Assembly: GCF_014284275.1 (NCBI RefSeq)
Contig: NZ_JACOFU010000001.1
Span: forward strand, 434,001 to 498,000
Direction of reading: 5' to 3'
From: Affinundibacterium amnicola
GTDB lineage: Bacteria > Pseudomonadota > Gammaproteobacteria > Burkholderiales > Burkholderiaceae_D
Length of the DNA stretch: 64,000 nucleotides
In this document: piece by piece, positions 22,115 through 30,648 of the stretch
Layout: each line of letters starts with the position of its first letter
How positions within the stretch are numbered: position 1 is the first letter of the stretch
Made by a program: the position numbers and the translations under genes
The notes under the pieces: generated by a model
The model's input: the letters and a program-made list of their open reading frames with translations, nothing else
The model's database searches: none
What the model was told of the DNA's origin: nothing

Positions 22115-22801
22115 ATGACGATATTACTAGCAATTGAAACTTCAACTGATCTCGCATCGGTTGCACTGATCTCTGATCGACAAATTACTTATCGTGATTT
22201 GTCGGGAGTCCAAACACACTCTTTTGGTCTGTTGCCCGCTGTGCAGGATTTATTGCATGCGTCGGGGATTACGCTCGATCAGCTTGATGCAATTGCTTTT
22301 GGTTGTGGTCCTGGTGCTTTCACTGGTGTTCGTACTGCCTGTGGTGTAGTTCAAGGACTAGCATTTGGATTGCAGATTCCCGTCTTGCCGGTGATTAGTT
22401 TGTTAGCCATGGCGGAGGCCGCAAAAAACCATCATCAGTTGCAGAATGTTGTATGTTGCCTAGATGCCCGCATGGGTGAAGTTTACTGGGCGCATTATGG
22501 ATTTCACGAGGGTGCATGGCAGGAATTGTATGCACCGGCTTTGAGTAATTTGGATGCCGCATTAGATTATGCACAAGGTTTGCAATTAGATCTGGTTTTT
22601 GGTGTGGGTTTGTCCTTGCCCCAAGCGCATGCAAATTTGAGGCTAGTAATCCAAATGCCACATGCGAGATCGGCATTAACAATCGCTGAAAAATATTTGC
22701 AAGATGGATTACGATTTGACGCGACGCAAGCACAGCCACTTTATCTGAGAAATAAGATTGCACTAACTACTGCCGAGCGCATTCTGGCGGCGAGTGTATG
22801 A
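22115..22801 (+). CDS. tsaB: tRNA threonylcarbamoyladenosine biosynthesis protein TsaB
   Basis: A 228-residue ASKHA-fold protein that partners TsaD and TsaE to add t6A at position 37 of ANN-decoding tRNAs. The N-terminus ILLAIETSTDLASVAL and the phrase GCGPGAFTGVRTACGVVQGLA near residue 65 are diagnostic. CCLDARMGEVYWA near 112 is also typical. Its stop overlaps the rimI start (ATGA at 22798-22801), which implies translational coupling. The tsaB-rimI pairing is widespread in proteobacteria. Confidence 0.95.
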   Translation: MTILLAIETSTDLASVALISDRQITYRDLSGVQTHSFGLLPAVQDLLHASGITLDQLDAIAFGCGPGAFTGVRTACGVVQGLAFGLQIPVLPVISLLAMAEAAKNHHQLQNVVCCLDARMGEVYWAHYGFHEGAWQELYAPALSNLDAALDYAQGLQLDLVFGVGLSLPQAHANLRLVIQMPHARSALTIAEKYLQDGLRFDATQAQPLYLRNKIALTTAERILAASV

Positions 22802-23307
22802 ACACGATACATCAGTCTATTGCTGAGTTTGGCGGTTACGAATTTTGTCAACTTGGTTTATCCGATCTGGATCAGATTTTGGCGATAGAGCAGGCGGTGT
22901 ACACGCATCCGTGGACTTATGGAAATTTTGTTGATACTTTTCAACATGAGCATGAAGCCTGTGGGATACGTGATGATCAAGGTCATTTGGTCGCATATTT
23001 TTTCTTAATGCCAGTAGTCGATGAGTTACATCTTCTGACGTTTGCGGTCGACGCAAAAAAGCAAAAATTAGGATATGGATATATCTTATTAAGAAAAATG
23101 ATGGCATTGGCGCGCGAAAAAAAATTCGCGTCAATCATGCTTGAAGTGCGAGTCAGTAATACGCGGGCAATTGCGGTTTATCAACGCTTTGGATTTGTCG
23201 AGATAGGGCGTCGCAAAGGCTATTATCCAGTGCAAGATTTACTTAGAGAAGATGCGATTGTGATGCGTATCTTGACACAAACCGATCATCTTTCTACTTC
23301 CGATTGA
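22798..23307 (+). CDS. rimI: Ribosomal protein S18 alanine N-acetyltransferase RimI
   Basis: A 169-residue GNAT acetyltransferase that acetylates the N-terminal alanine of ribosomal protein S18. The acetyl-CoA loop is KKQKLGYGYILL near residue 95, a variant of the usual Q/RxxGxG/A. LEVRVSNTRAIAVYQRFGF near 118 is the conserved RimI signature, and RKGYYP follows. It overlaps tsaB by four bases. The UDG-like gene starts 6 bases after the stop, so the three form an operon. Confidence 0.93.
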   Translation: MNTIHQSIAEFGGYEFCQLGLSDLDQILAIEQAVYTHPWTYGNFVDTFQHEHEACGIRDDQGHLVAYFFLMPVVDELHLLTFAVDAKKQKLGYGYILLRKMMALAREKKFASIMLEVRVSNTRAIAVYQRFGFVEIGRRKGYYPVQDLLREDAIVMRILTQTDHLSTSD

Positions 23308-23313
23308 GCGATC

Positions 23314-24039
23314 ATGAATGACATTCGTAATTACTATTTACAGAACCTAGGCATTGGCGAAGTTTGGATGCTTCGTCATGCCGATGCGCTGGTTGATGCT
23401 GAACTGTCCGTCACTGAGTCGGCACAAAGTGCGTTTGAGGCGAGTGCGGTTGTAAGACAGGTGTTGCCAGTGAGTGAGAGTCAGTCCACTTGGCGTGATA
23501 TTCAAGCAGAGATTCTCCGTTGTGAAAAGTGTCCCCAATGTCAGTTACTTGGTAAGTCGCAAGATCAATCCCATTCAGAAATTGAGGCGATTGATGTAGT
23601 CGTTGTCACAGAGTATGCCGCACCCGAGCAAATCAGTGAGAGTGAGAAGTTATTGCGCAATGCATTAGCTGCTTTGTCATTAGGTGAGGGGGGACGAAAT
23701 GCTCGTAGTTATCGCTGTTCATTGTTCAAGGCAAGAGAGCCACATTTCTCAGTGCTTGATTCGAACTTCAAGCAAGATCATGCTGACACCTGCTTACCAT
23801 TTCTGCTTCAAGAAATCCGCGCAATCCAGCCACGTGCGATTGTTTTGTTCGGTGAGCGGGTTGCTACCACATTGTTAAATTTGCTAGCGCAACCAAAAAT
23901 GTCAGATTTGCGCAAGATACAACACTCATATTTAGATATCCCTGTTATCGTGACATATAGCTGTGAAGAAATGTTGTCTGATCCCAATTGTAAATATGAA
24001 GTATGGACTGATTTTTGCAGGCTTAAAGCGTTGCTTTAA
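23314..24039 (+). CDS. Uracil-DNA glycosylase family 4-like protein with altered active site
   Basis: A 241-residue protein at the place where Burkholderiales carry a family 4 uracil-DNA glycosylase after rimI. Likely iron-sulfur cysteines are kept: CEKCPQC (70, 73, 76), C135 in SYRCSLFK and C160. However, the catalytic phrase normally read as GEAPGxxED is VVTEYAAPEQISESE here (about 97-111). The second motif, normally VTYHPxxLL, is VTYSCEEML near 214. Both substrate-binding motifs are therefore changed. Residues 30-60 form a weakly conserved linker. It may bind DNA without uracil excision, or have another function; the fold assignment rests on the cysteines, the LFGERVATTLL segment and context. 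Confidence 0.7.
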   Translation: MNDIRNYYLQNLGIGEVWMLRHADALVDAELSVTESAQSAFEASAVVRQVLPVSESQSTWRDIQAEILRCEKCPQCQLLGKSQDQSHSEIEAIDVVVVTEYAAPEQISESEKLLRNALAALSLGEGGRNARSYRCSLFKAREPHFSVLDSNFKQDHADTCLPFLLQEIRAIQPRAIVLFGERVATTLLNLLAQPKMSDLRKIQHSYLDIPVIVTYSCEEMLSDPNCKYEVWTDFCRLKALL

Positions 24040-24152
24040 TTCTGTATTCTGTGTCAGTTGTTGACTGAGGTCGCCATATTATGCAGCTCAATTTATGCTG
24101 CACAATTGAATTGGTATTCGTTCATGGCGTAACTATTCGGTAGAGACAAGTT

Positions 24153-25112
24153 ATGAATACTTATCAAGATAAATTTCATCGAGAATGGTCTCATTTAAAC
24201 GATCCACATGTTCGCGCACTTGCTTGGCTAATTACCTCCCCTGATTTGCTGGATAAAGAATCAGCGATCTGGTGGCGTCAGATCGGTTCGCTTGAAACAC
24301 CGGATCTGAGTAAGGTGCGAACTTGGTTGTTTAATCTCGATCAACATCCAAGTACTTTGCATGAAGCCTTAAAAATTCACCGATTTTTGCGTCTCGGGCA
24401 CTATGCGGAAAATCTGCTGGCTTTCTATTTTGCGCATGAAGGTCTTTTGTATGGACATGGATTGCAAGTTCACAATGAAAAGGCAGAGACCATTGGCGAG
24501 TTCGATTATCTTCTCTTCGCGCAAGGCGGATTATTGCATCTAGAGCTTGCAACAAAATTCTACCTGTTTCATCAGCCGATGACGGCACATGAGCATATGC
24601 GCCGATTGCCAGATGTGTATGACTATCTGGGACCAAACTTGAATGATAGTTTGGGAGCGAAGATGCAAAAGATTTTGCAACGCCAGCTGATCTTATCGCA
24701 GCATGATTCCGCTCGAAAATTAATTCAAACACGAGTCGTTGCTGCGCGTGCATTGATTAAAGGCTGGTTGTTTTATCGTAGCTCAGAGCCTAAGCAGTTG
24801 GTGCCAGGCATCGCGTCGAATCACTGTTTAGGATTTTGGTGGACTCTCGCAGAATTTGAACAGCTCGCCGTGCCTTACGCTTTGAAATTAGAGCGCTTAC
24901 AGTGGTTAGCGCCAGCGCAAGTGAGTCTTGATGAGGTCATGGATAAGAGTATGATTTTGGATACTCTGCAGCGTTATTTTCATACTGATTCCACACCAGT
25001 TCTGGTTGCAATTATGAAGAAAAATGGTGATCTGATGCAGGAATTTTGTCGTGGTATGGTGGTGCCTAATGACTGGCCAGAGAAGGCCAGTCAAATGCAG
25101 CGGATACAGTAG
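24153..25112 (+). CDS. DUF1853 family protein
   Basis: A 319-residue cytoplasmic protein. VRALAWLITSPDLL at residues 20-33, RFLRLGHYAENLLAFYF near 85 and GEFDYLLF followed 10 residues later by LHLELATKFYL (about 114-138) are the conserved blocks of DUF1853. The last pair (acidic residue, then E-x-K) resembles the core of PD-(D/E)XK nucleases. GAGACAAG lies ahead of the ATG. It is a single gene, convergent with lplT and ending 6 bases from that gene's stop. Function is unknown; nuclease activity is only suggested by the motif. Confidence 0.8.
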   Translation: MNTYQDKFHREWSHLNDPHVRALAWLITSPDLLDKESAIWWRQIGSLETPDLSKVRTWLFNLDQHPSTLHEALKIHRFLRLGHYAENLLAFYFAHEGLLYGHGLQVHNEKAETIGEFDYLLFAQGGLLHLELATKFYLFHQPMTAHEHMRRLPDVYDYLGPNLNDSLGAKMQKILQRQLILSQHDSARKLIQTRVVAARALIKGWLFYRSSEPKQLVPGIASNHCLGFWWTLAEFEQLAVPYALKLERLQWLAPAQVSLDEVMDKSMILDTLQRYFHTDSTPVLVAIMKKNGDLMQEFCRGMVVPNDWPEKASQMQRIQ

Positions 25113-25118
25113 ATGGTG

Positions 25119-26429
25119 TTAATGTTTTGCTTCGCCGATTAAGGCAACTGAATCAAATATTTTTTGATTTGCTTTATGCTTTAGCATCACCGCATACATG
25201 GTTGAGGCGACAAATAAACCAAATATGACAATCACGACATTTGTCGGTAAATTGAAAGAAACCATTAGGGCGTAAATCGATAACAGCACCAGAATAGATA
25301 AATTTTCATTGAAGTTTTGAACGGCGATCGAATGTCCGGCGCTCATCAAAACATGACCTCGATGTTGTAATAGTGCGTTCATAGGCACCACAAAGAAGCC
25401 CGCTAATCCACCAATGAAGATCAATAGCGGATAGGCCAGCCAGACATTCGTAACAAAGATCATGGTGGTTACGACCAGTCCCATTAATACACCGAGCGGC
25501 ATCACGGATAAAGATTTTTTTAGCGGGATAATCCGCGCAGCAAACAAAGCGCCAATGGCGATACCGACGGCAAACACGCCTTGTAATTCACTCCCTTTGT
25601 TTAAAGGCATATGTAAATTGACTTCGGCCCACTTGAGCACGAGGTATTGCAAGGTTGCGCCAGCACCCCAGAATAGTGTTGTTACTGCGAGTGAAATTTG
25701 CCCAAGCTTGTCACGCCAAAGCTTAATCGAGCAATGTGTGAAATCGCGTAAAAGGCAAATTGGATTAGATTCTTGCTTTTGATATTTTGCTCCAGTATCT
25801 GGAATGTAACGATTGAAGATCGCGGCGATAATGTAGCAAACGGTAATTGCACACAAGGCAGATTGATTGGTTGTGTTGATGCCGGTACTGATTAAAGGGA
25901 AGTCGAAACTTAAAAGCTTGTCGGAAATTTGCGGGTCAACTAGTTTGCCACCTAAGACTACGCCCAAAATGATGGAGCTAATTGTTAAACCTTCGATCCA
26001 ACCATTCGCTGCGACTAATTTTTCAGCTGGAAGCAACTCGGTCAAAATACCATATTTTGCGGGTGAATAGGCGGCAGCACCGAATCCCACGACACCATAA
26101 GCAATCACCGGGTGGACATCAAAAAACATTAATGCGCAACCAGCAATCTTAATTAGATTCGTGAAAAACATCACTTTGCCTTTGGGGCGTGAATCTGCGA
26201 ACGCACCGACGAAAGCCGCTAACAAAACATAAGATAGTGCGAAACTCCATTTAAGTAGAGGTGTCATCCATTGCGGAGCGTCCATAGTGACTAAGAGTGC
26301 TATCGCTGCGATTAGCAGTGCATTGTCGGCCAGCGACGAGAAAAATTGCGCCGCCATAATTGTATAAAAACCGCGTTTCATTCGTTCTGTTGACCTTTGC
26401 TTTTGGGATTTGCTTTGTCCGGCAGGCAT
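25119..26429 (-). CDS. lplT: Lysophospholipid transporter LplT (MFS)
   Basis: A 436-residue major facilitator with about 12 membrane helices, expected to flip lysophospholipids across the inner membrane. GFYTIMAAQFFSSLADNALLI at the start and FGAAAYSPAKYGILTELLPAEKLVAANGW near residue 130 are characteristic of LplT. A positively charged leader (SKSQKQRSTERMKRG) precedes the first helix; an internal Met at residue 17 could also start it. The Aas acyltransferase that often pairs with LplT is not fused or adjacent here. It is divergent from radA. Confidence 0.88.
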   Translation of the reverse strand: MPAGQSKSQKQRSTERMKRGFYTIMAAQFFSSLADNALLIAAIALLVTMDAPQWMTPLLKWSFALSYVLLAAFVGAFADSRPKGKVMFFTNLIKIAGCALMFFDVHPVIAYGVVGFGAAAYSPAKYGILTELLPAEKLVAANGWIEGLTISSIILGVVLGGKLVDPQISDKLLSFDFPLISTGINTTNQSALCAITVCYIIAAIFNRYIPDTGAKYQKQESNPICLLRDFTHCSIKLWRDKLGQISLAVTTLFWGAGATLQYLVLKWAEVNLHMPLNKGSELQGVFAVGIAIGALFAARIIPLKKSLSVMPLGVLMGLVVTTMIFVTNVWLAYPLLIFIGGLAGFFVVPMNALLQHRGHVLMSAGHSIAVQNFNENLSILVLLSIYALMVSFNLPTNVVIVIFGLFVASTMYAVMLKHKANQKIFDSVALIGEAKH

Positions 26430-26571
26430 GCTTTATACCACGAAATACGGCTAGGATTCTTGAAATGGCGCAAGCAAATAATGTAATGCGTTAGTAATAC
26501 TGGGTAAAATAACAGTATTTCTTTCTTTCTGATTTTGACTGAGTCGCCACTCTAATTTATGTGCTTCTAAT

Positions 26572-27954
26572 ATGGCTAAACAAAAAACAAATTACACCTG
26601 TACAGAATGTGGTGGTGTCCAAAGTAAATGGGCTGGTCAGTGCCCGTCTTGTCAGCAATGGAACACCTTGGTTGAGACAGTGGTGGAAGAGGCTGGCAAT
26701 CGTTTTTCGAATAAATATCAAGGTATAGCACAAACTGCACCGGTGCTAAATTTGGCTGACATTGAGGCGGAAGATATTCCTCGTTTTGGTACCGACATTG
26801 AAGAGTTTGATCGGGTGCTGGGTGGTGGTCTTGTGCCTGGTGGCGTGGTACTTATTGGTGGCGATCCTGGAATCGGGAAATCAACCTTGCTGTTGCAGGC
26901 ACTTTCCAATCTCACCAAAATCAAAAAAGTATTGTATGTAAGTGGTGAAGAATCTGGCGCGCAGATCGCTTTGCGTGCCAAGCGTTTAGCTGTTGATGCC
27001 AAGGGTGTCTCATTGCAGGCTGAGATTCAGTTAGAAAAAATTCTGAACACATTGGCAGAGCACAAGCCACAGGTCGTGGTAATCGATTCAATTCAAACCA
27101 TGTACTCAGATGCCTTGAGCTCGGCACCAGGTTCAGTGGCGCAAGTGCGGGAATGTGCGGCGCAATTAACGCGTGTCGCCAAAACCATGAATATCACGAT
27201 GATTTTGGTTGGACATGTAACCAAAGAGGGCGCACTTGCTGGGCCGCGCGTATTAGAGCATATTGTAGATACAGTGTTGTATTTTGAAGGTGATACACAT
27301 TCTAGTTTTCGTTTGGTCAGAGCTATCAAGAATCGCTTTGGCGCAGTAAATGAATTAGGTGTGTTTGCGATGACTGAACGCGGCTTGAAAGGCGTATCGA
27401 ATCCATCAGCACTTTTCTTGTCGCAACATGACACACAGGTGCCTGGTTCTTGTGTGATGGTGACGCAAGAGGGAACTCGCCCGCTGTTGGTTGAAATTCA
27501 AGCTTTGGTCGATACCTCGCACGCACCTAATGCGAAACGTTTATCGGTGGGTTTGGAGCAGAATCGTTTGGCCATGTTACTGGCTGTTCTGCATCGCCAT
27601 GCGGGTGTCGCTGCATTTGATCAAGATGTTTTTATTAACGCAGTTGGCGGTGTCAAAATTACCGAACCAGCTGCCGATCTTGCAGTTTTGTTGGCGATTA
27701 ATTCTTCGATGCGAAATAAGCCTTTGCCACGTGGTTTGGTGGTCTTTGGCGAGGTTGGTTTGGCGGGTGAAATTCGACCAGCACCACGTGGTCAAGAGCG
27801 CTTGCGTGAAGCGGCAAAATTAGGTTTTTCAATCGCAATGATTCCGAAATCAAATGCCCCTAAACAAAAAATTGAAGGCTTGCAAATTATTGCGGTCGAT
27901 CGGATTGATGAAGCCTTAAATAAAATTCGCGATGTTGATGGCTTGGTCGAATAA
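26572..27954 (+). CDS. radA: DNA repair protein RadA
   Basis: A 460-residue RecA-like DnaB-type motor that promotes branch migration in recombination. It has an N-terminal zinc finger (CTECGG, then CPSC), Walker A GGDPGIGKST near residues 96-105, the RadA-specific KNRFG motif near 253-257, and a C-terminal Lon-protease-like domain (about 300-460) with EVGLAGEIRPAPRGQERLREA. The protein is full length. It stands alone on the plus strand and meets nadB tail to tail at a terminator. Confidence 0.96.
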   Translation: MAKQKTNYTCTECGGVQSKWAGQCPSCQQWNTLVETVVEEAGNRFSNKYQGIAQTAPVLNLADIEAEDIPRFGTDIEEFDRVLGGGLVPGGVVLIGGDPGIGKSTLLLQALSNLTKIKKVLYVSGEESGAQIALRAKRLAVDAKGVSLQAEIQLEKILNTLAEHKPQVVVIDSIQTMYSDALSSAPGSVAQVRECAAQLTRVAKTMNITMILVGHVTKEGALAGPRVLEHIVDTVLYFEGDTHSSFRLVRAIKNRFGAVNELGVFAMTERGLKGVSNPSALFLSQHDTQVPGSCVMVTQEGTRPLLVEIQALVDTSHAPNAKRLSVGLEQNRLAMLLAVLHRHAGVAAFDQDVFINAVGGVKITEPAADLAVLLAINSSMRNKPLPRGLVVFGEVGLAGEIRPAPRGQERLREAAKLGFSIAMIPKSNAPKQKIEGLQIIAVDRIDEALNKIRDVDGLVE

Positions 27955-27973
27955 TTGAAGGCTCGAACGAACG

Positions 27974-27993
27974 ATCAATCAATCAATCAATCA
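27974..27993. repeat. Tetranucleotide tract (ATCA)5
   Basis: Five perfect copies of ATCA lie 20 bases after the radA stop. The tract is outside any gene and away from any promoter, so length change would probably be silent. Confidence 0.85.
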
Positions 27994-28017
27994 ATGACCT
28001 GCACGTGTATCAGTTTA

Positions 28018-28054
28018 AAGCCCCATGTCTTTCTAATTGAAATGGGGCTTTTTT
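28018..28054. terminator. Bidirectional terminator between radA and nadB
   Basis: Arms AAGCCCCAT (28018-28026) and ATGGGGCTT (28042-28050) are followed by TTTT. AAA before the left arm gives a short T-run on the minus strand, so it may serve radA and the convergent nadB. Confidence 0.85.
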
Positions 28055-28087
28055 GTATTCGACAACTGTCTGCTGCAATCAAGCAAT

Positions 28088-29710
28088 TTACTTCTTCATT
28101 GGCTTGATTTTTTGTTTTGGGGATAGCACCGTCGGTAATGCTTTGGGAAGTGTATTCGGATAATCGCGACTAAAATGCAAGCCACGACTTTCTCGACGTG
28201 ATAATGCGCTATTGACGATGAGTGATGCGACTTCAACCAAATTGCGAAGCTCTAATAGATTATTCGAGATGCGGAAATTGGCGTAGTACTCATCAATTTC
28301 TTCTTTCAATAATTTGATTCGGTGCTTGGCTCTTTCCAAGCGTTTTGTGGTGCGGACAATGCCGACATAATTCCACATAAAGCGACGCAATTCATCCCAG
28401 TTATTGGCGATCACCACTTCTTCATCGGCGTCGGATACCCGGCTTTCATCCCATGCCGGTAGGTCTGGGATAGCAAAGTCAGCTTGCTCGGTAATGTGTT
28501 GTGCAGCTGCTTTACCGATGACCAGACATTCTAAAAGGGAGTTGCTTGCAAGGCGATTGGCGCCATGTAAGCCCGTGTATGCGGTCTCGCCAACTGCATA
28601 TAGTGCAGGAATATCGGTGCGACCTAAAGTATCTGTGACCACTCCGCCACAGGTGAAATGGACTGCCGGAACAACCGGGATCGCTTGCTTAGTAATGTCT
28701 ATACCAAGTTCCAGACAGCGCGCATAGATTGTTGGGAAATGCTCTTTTAAAAATTCAGGGGCTTGATGGCTAATATCCAGCTCGACGTAATCAAGGCCGC
28801 GCTTCTTCATTTCGAAATCTATCGCGCGAGCTACTACATCGCGCGGTGCAAGTTCTGCCCGTTCATCATGCGCAAGCATAAAGCGTGTGCCTGCGGCTGC
28901 ACCAGCTTCTGGAGGTAGTTTCAAAACACCACCTTCACCGCGTACTGCTTCAGTGACCAGAAAAGATTTCGCATACGGATGATATAAACATGTCGGATGG
29001 AACTGCATAAATTCCATGTTCGAAACTCGGCAACCTGCGCGCCATGCCATGGCAATGCCATCGCCAGTGGCAGTATCTGGATTAGTCGTATAAAGGTAGA
29101 CTTTACCTGCGCCGCCAGTTGCCATCACGGTATGTTGTGCGCCCACAGTATGAACCGTGCCGGTTTTTACATCTTGAACGTATAAGCCTAAGCAGCGCGG
29201 AGTTGCCGAAGTATCGCCAATCTTGCTGGACGTGATGACATCAATTGCGTAGTGATGTTCAAACAAACTGATGTTCGGATGATTTCTGACCAATTGTTCT
29301 AGCGTTACCTGTACCGCATGACCTGTGGCATCGGCAGCGTGAATGATGCGTCGTTGACTATGTCCGCCTTCACGAGTCAGATGAAAACCTAGCTCAGCGT
29401 GTTGATCTTTAGTGAATGGAACGCCTTGTTCGATCAACCAGTCAATCGCCGCGCGGCCTTGTTCGATAATGGTGCGAGTAGCGGCTTCATCGCATAGGCC
29501 GCCTCCTGCAATAATAGTGTCTGCGATATGTTGTTCGTGGCTGTCATGTGAGTCTAATACTGCCGCAATGCCGCCTTGTGCCCAGTTGCTTGCACCGTCT
29601 AGTAATGTGCGTTTTGAAATGATTGCGACTTTACGTGTTTTTGCTAAATGCAGTGCGACAGATAATCCAGCTAAACCACTTCCGACAATAGCGACATCAA
29701 ATTTCATCAT
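28088..29710 (-). CDS. nadB: L-aspartate oxidase NadB
   Basis: A 540-residue flavoprotein that oxidises L-aspartate to iminoaspartate, the first step of de novo NAD synthesis. The FAD fold starts at [20 protein letters not shown] (residues 4-23). GGIAAVL near 47 and HxxGHSxxRIxHAxDxTGxAV-like text ([19 protein letters not shown]) are signatures of this family. [12 protein letters not shown] and the Arg-rich HYTCGGV-type loop ([15 protein letters not shown]) are also present. The C-terminal helical domain ends in a Lys/Pro-rich tail. nadA and nadC are not in the window. Confidence 0.95.
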   Translation of the reverse strand: MMKFDVAIVGSGLAGLSVALHLAKTRKVAIISKRTLLDGASNWAQGGIAAVLDSHDSHEQHIADTIIAGGGLCDEAATRTIIEQGRAAIDWLIEQGVPFTKDQHAELGFHLTREGGHSQRRIIHAADATGHAVQVTLEQLVRNHPNISLFEHHYAIDVITSSKIGDTSATPRCLGLYVQDVKTGTVHTVGAQHTVMATGGAGKVYLYTTNPDTATGDGIAMAWRAGCRVSNMEFMQFHPTCLYHPYAKSFLVTEAVRGEGGVLKLPPEAGAAAGTRFMLAHDERAELAPRDVVARAIDFEMKKRGLDYVELDISHQAPEFLKEHFPTIYARCLELGIDITKQAIPVVPAVHFTCGGVVTDTLGRTDIPALYAVGETAYTGLHGANRLASNSLLECLVIGKAAAQHITEQADFAIPDLPAWDESRVSDADEEVVIANNWDELRRFMWNYVGIVRTTKRLERAKHRIKLLKEEIDEYYANFRISNNLLELRNLVEVASLIVNSALSRRESRGLHFSRDYPNTLPKALPTVLSPKQKIKPMKK

Positions 29711-30077
29711 GAGAGTAAACCGTAAATATTAAGCTTGAAAGGACTCAACTATATGCGATTTTTTTATCTCTATGTGAATGCTCAATGTGAGTAAAAGATG
29801 TGTATAACAGGAAATTGGGTCTTTCTAGCCTGTATTTTTTGTTCACTACAGTAGTGATTTTTTGCTGCCTATATTTCTTTAAAGCCTTGTTTGTCGTGGA
29901 TTTCCCCGCTTTTTTTGATATGCGATCTAAAAAAGCCAGCAAACCGCTTGACACAACACGGAACGAATTGATCTAATACCGGATGCAAAATTTCCGCTAG
30001 CCCGCACAGTAGTTGCGGGTTGAAGTAAAAAGTCGAAAATATCATCGTAGTCTTAATTTTTTGTGAGGGGACCGTAA
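29711..30077. other. Divergent intergenic region between nadB and hupB
   Basis: 367 bases with no convincing gene. A short minus-strand frame at 29745-29954 is Lys-rich with no domain and is probably spurious. A likely hupB promoter lies at 29948-29977, and a small hairpin CCCGCA/TGCGGG sits at 30002-30020 in the hupB leader. Confidence 0.45.
29948..29977 (+). promoter_or_regulatory. Probable sigma70 promoter of hupB
   Basis: A perfect TTGACA at 29948-29953, an 18-base spacer and TCTAAT at 29972-29977 (5 of 6). The start would leave a leader of about 95 bases before the GTG. Confidence 0.55.
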
Positions 30078-30350
30078 GTGAATAAAACTGAATTGATCGA
30101 CCACATCGCTAAATCTGCCGATTTATCTAAAGCAGCTTCTGCTCGTGCATTGGATGCAATGATTGCTGCGGTAAAAACGACATTGAAAAAGAACGGTACT
30201 GTTACCTTGGTTGGTTTTGGTACTTTCTCTGTGGGTAAACGTGCAGCCCGTACTGGTCGTAATCCACGTACTGGCGAGGCGATCAAGATTAAATCTGCTA
30301 AGGTTCCTAAATTTAAGCCTGGCAAAGCTTTGAAAGATGCGGTAAACTAA
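30078..30350 (+). CDS. hupB: DNA-binding protein HU
   Basis: A 90-residue nucleoid-associated protein that bends DNA as a dimer. [11 protein letters not shown] at the start and the family signature [22 protein letters not shown] (about 46-67, including the DNA-contacting arm) identify it. It starts with GTG at 30078, preceded by GAGGGGA at good distance. tRNA-Val, tRNA-Asp and ppiD follow. HU next to ppiD is a conserved order in proteobacteria. The call hupB over hupA rests on that order. Confidence 0.95.
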   Translation: MNKTELIDHIAKSADLSKAASARALDAMIAAVKTTLKKNGTVTLVGFGTFSVGKRAARTGRNPRTGEAIKIKSAKVPKFKPGKALKDAVN

Positions 30351-30396
30351 TGCTCTTCGTGATTTGAGTAATCAGATCACAAATTGTTTAAATGTC

Positions 30397-30472
30397 GGGC
30401 GCTTAGCTCAGTTGGTAGAGCGGAGCCCTTACAAGGCTTAGGTCGGGAGTTCGAGCCTCTCAGCGCCCACCA
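30397..30472 (+). tRNA. tRNA-Val (anticodon TAC)
   Basis: A 76-base tRNA with encoded CCA. GGGCGCT pairs with AGCGCCC; loop CTTACAA gives anticodon TAC. It lies 46 bases after hupB with no clear promoter of its own, so it is probably made from the hupB transcript. Confidence 0.96.
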
Positions 30473-30494
30473 GACATCAAGACAGCAAGAATTT

Positions 30495-30571
30495 GGAGTG
30501 GTAGTTCAGTTGGTTAGAATACCGGCCTGTCACGCCGGGGGTCGCGGGTTCGAGCCCCGTCCGCTCCGCCA
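30495..30571 (+). tRNA. tRNA-Asp (anticodon GTC)
   Basis: A 77-base tRNA with encoded CCA, 22 bases after tRNA-Val. GGAGTGG pairs with CCGCTCC (one T-G wobble); stem CCGGC/GCCGG holds loop CTGTCAC, anticodon GTC. Confidence 0.96.
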
Positions 30572-30578
30572 ACATCTA

Positions 30579-30606
30579 AAAGGCGAACATATGTTCGCCT
30601 TTTTTT
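30579..30606 (+). terminator. Terminator after tRNA-Asp
   Basis: AAAGGCGAACAT (30579-30590) is the exact reverse complement of ATGTTCGCCTTT (30591-30602) and is followed by further T residues. It ends the HU/tRNA transcript 43 bases before ppiD. Confidence 0.88.
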
Positions 30607-30648
30607 ATATTTATTTTTGTCGTAAATTTTCGAATTGATCGGTCAATC

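Noticed and set aside
27974..27993. ATCA tract as a phase-variation switch
   Set aside because: It lies after radA, outside coding and promoter sequence, with only five units.
30384..30638. 84-codon frame after hupB
   Set aside because: It reads straight through tRNA-Val and tRNA-Asp.
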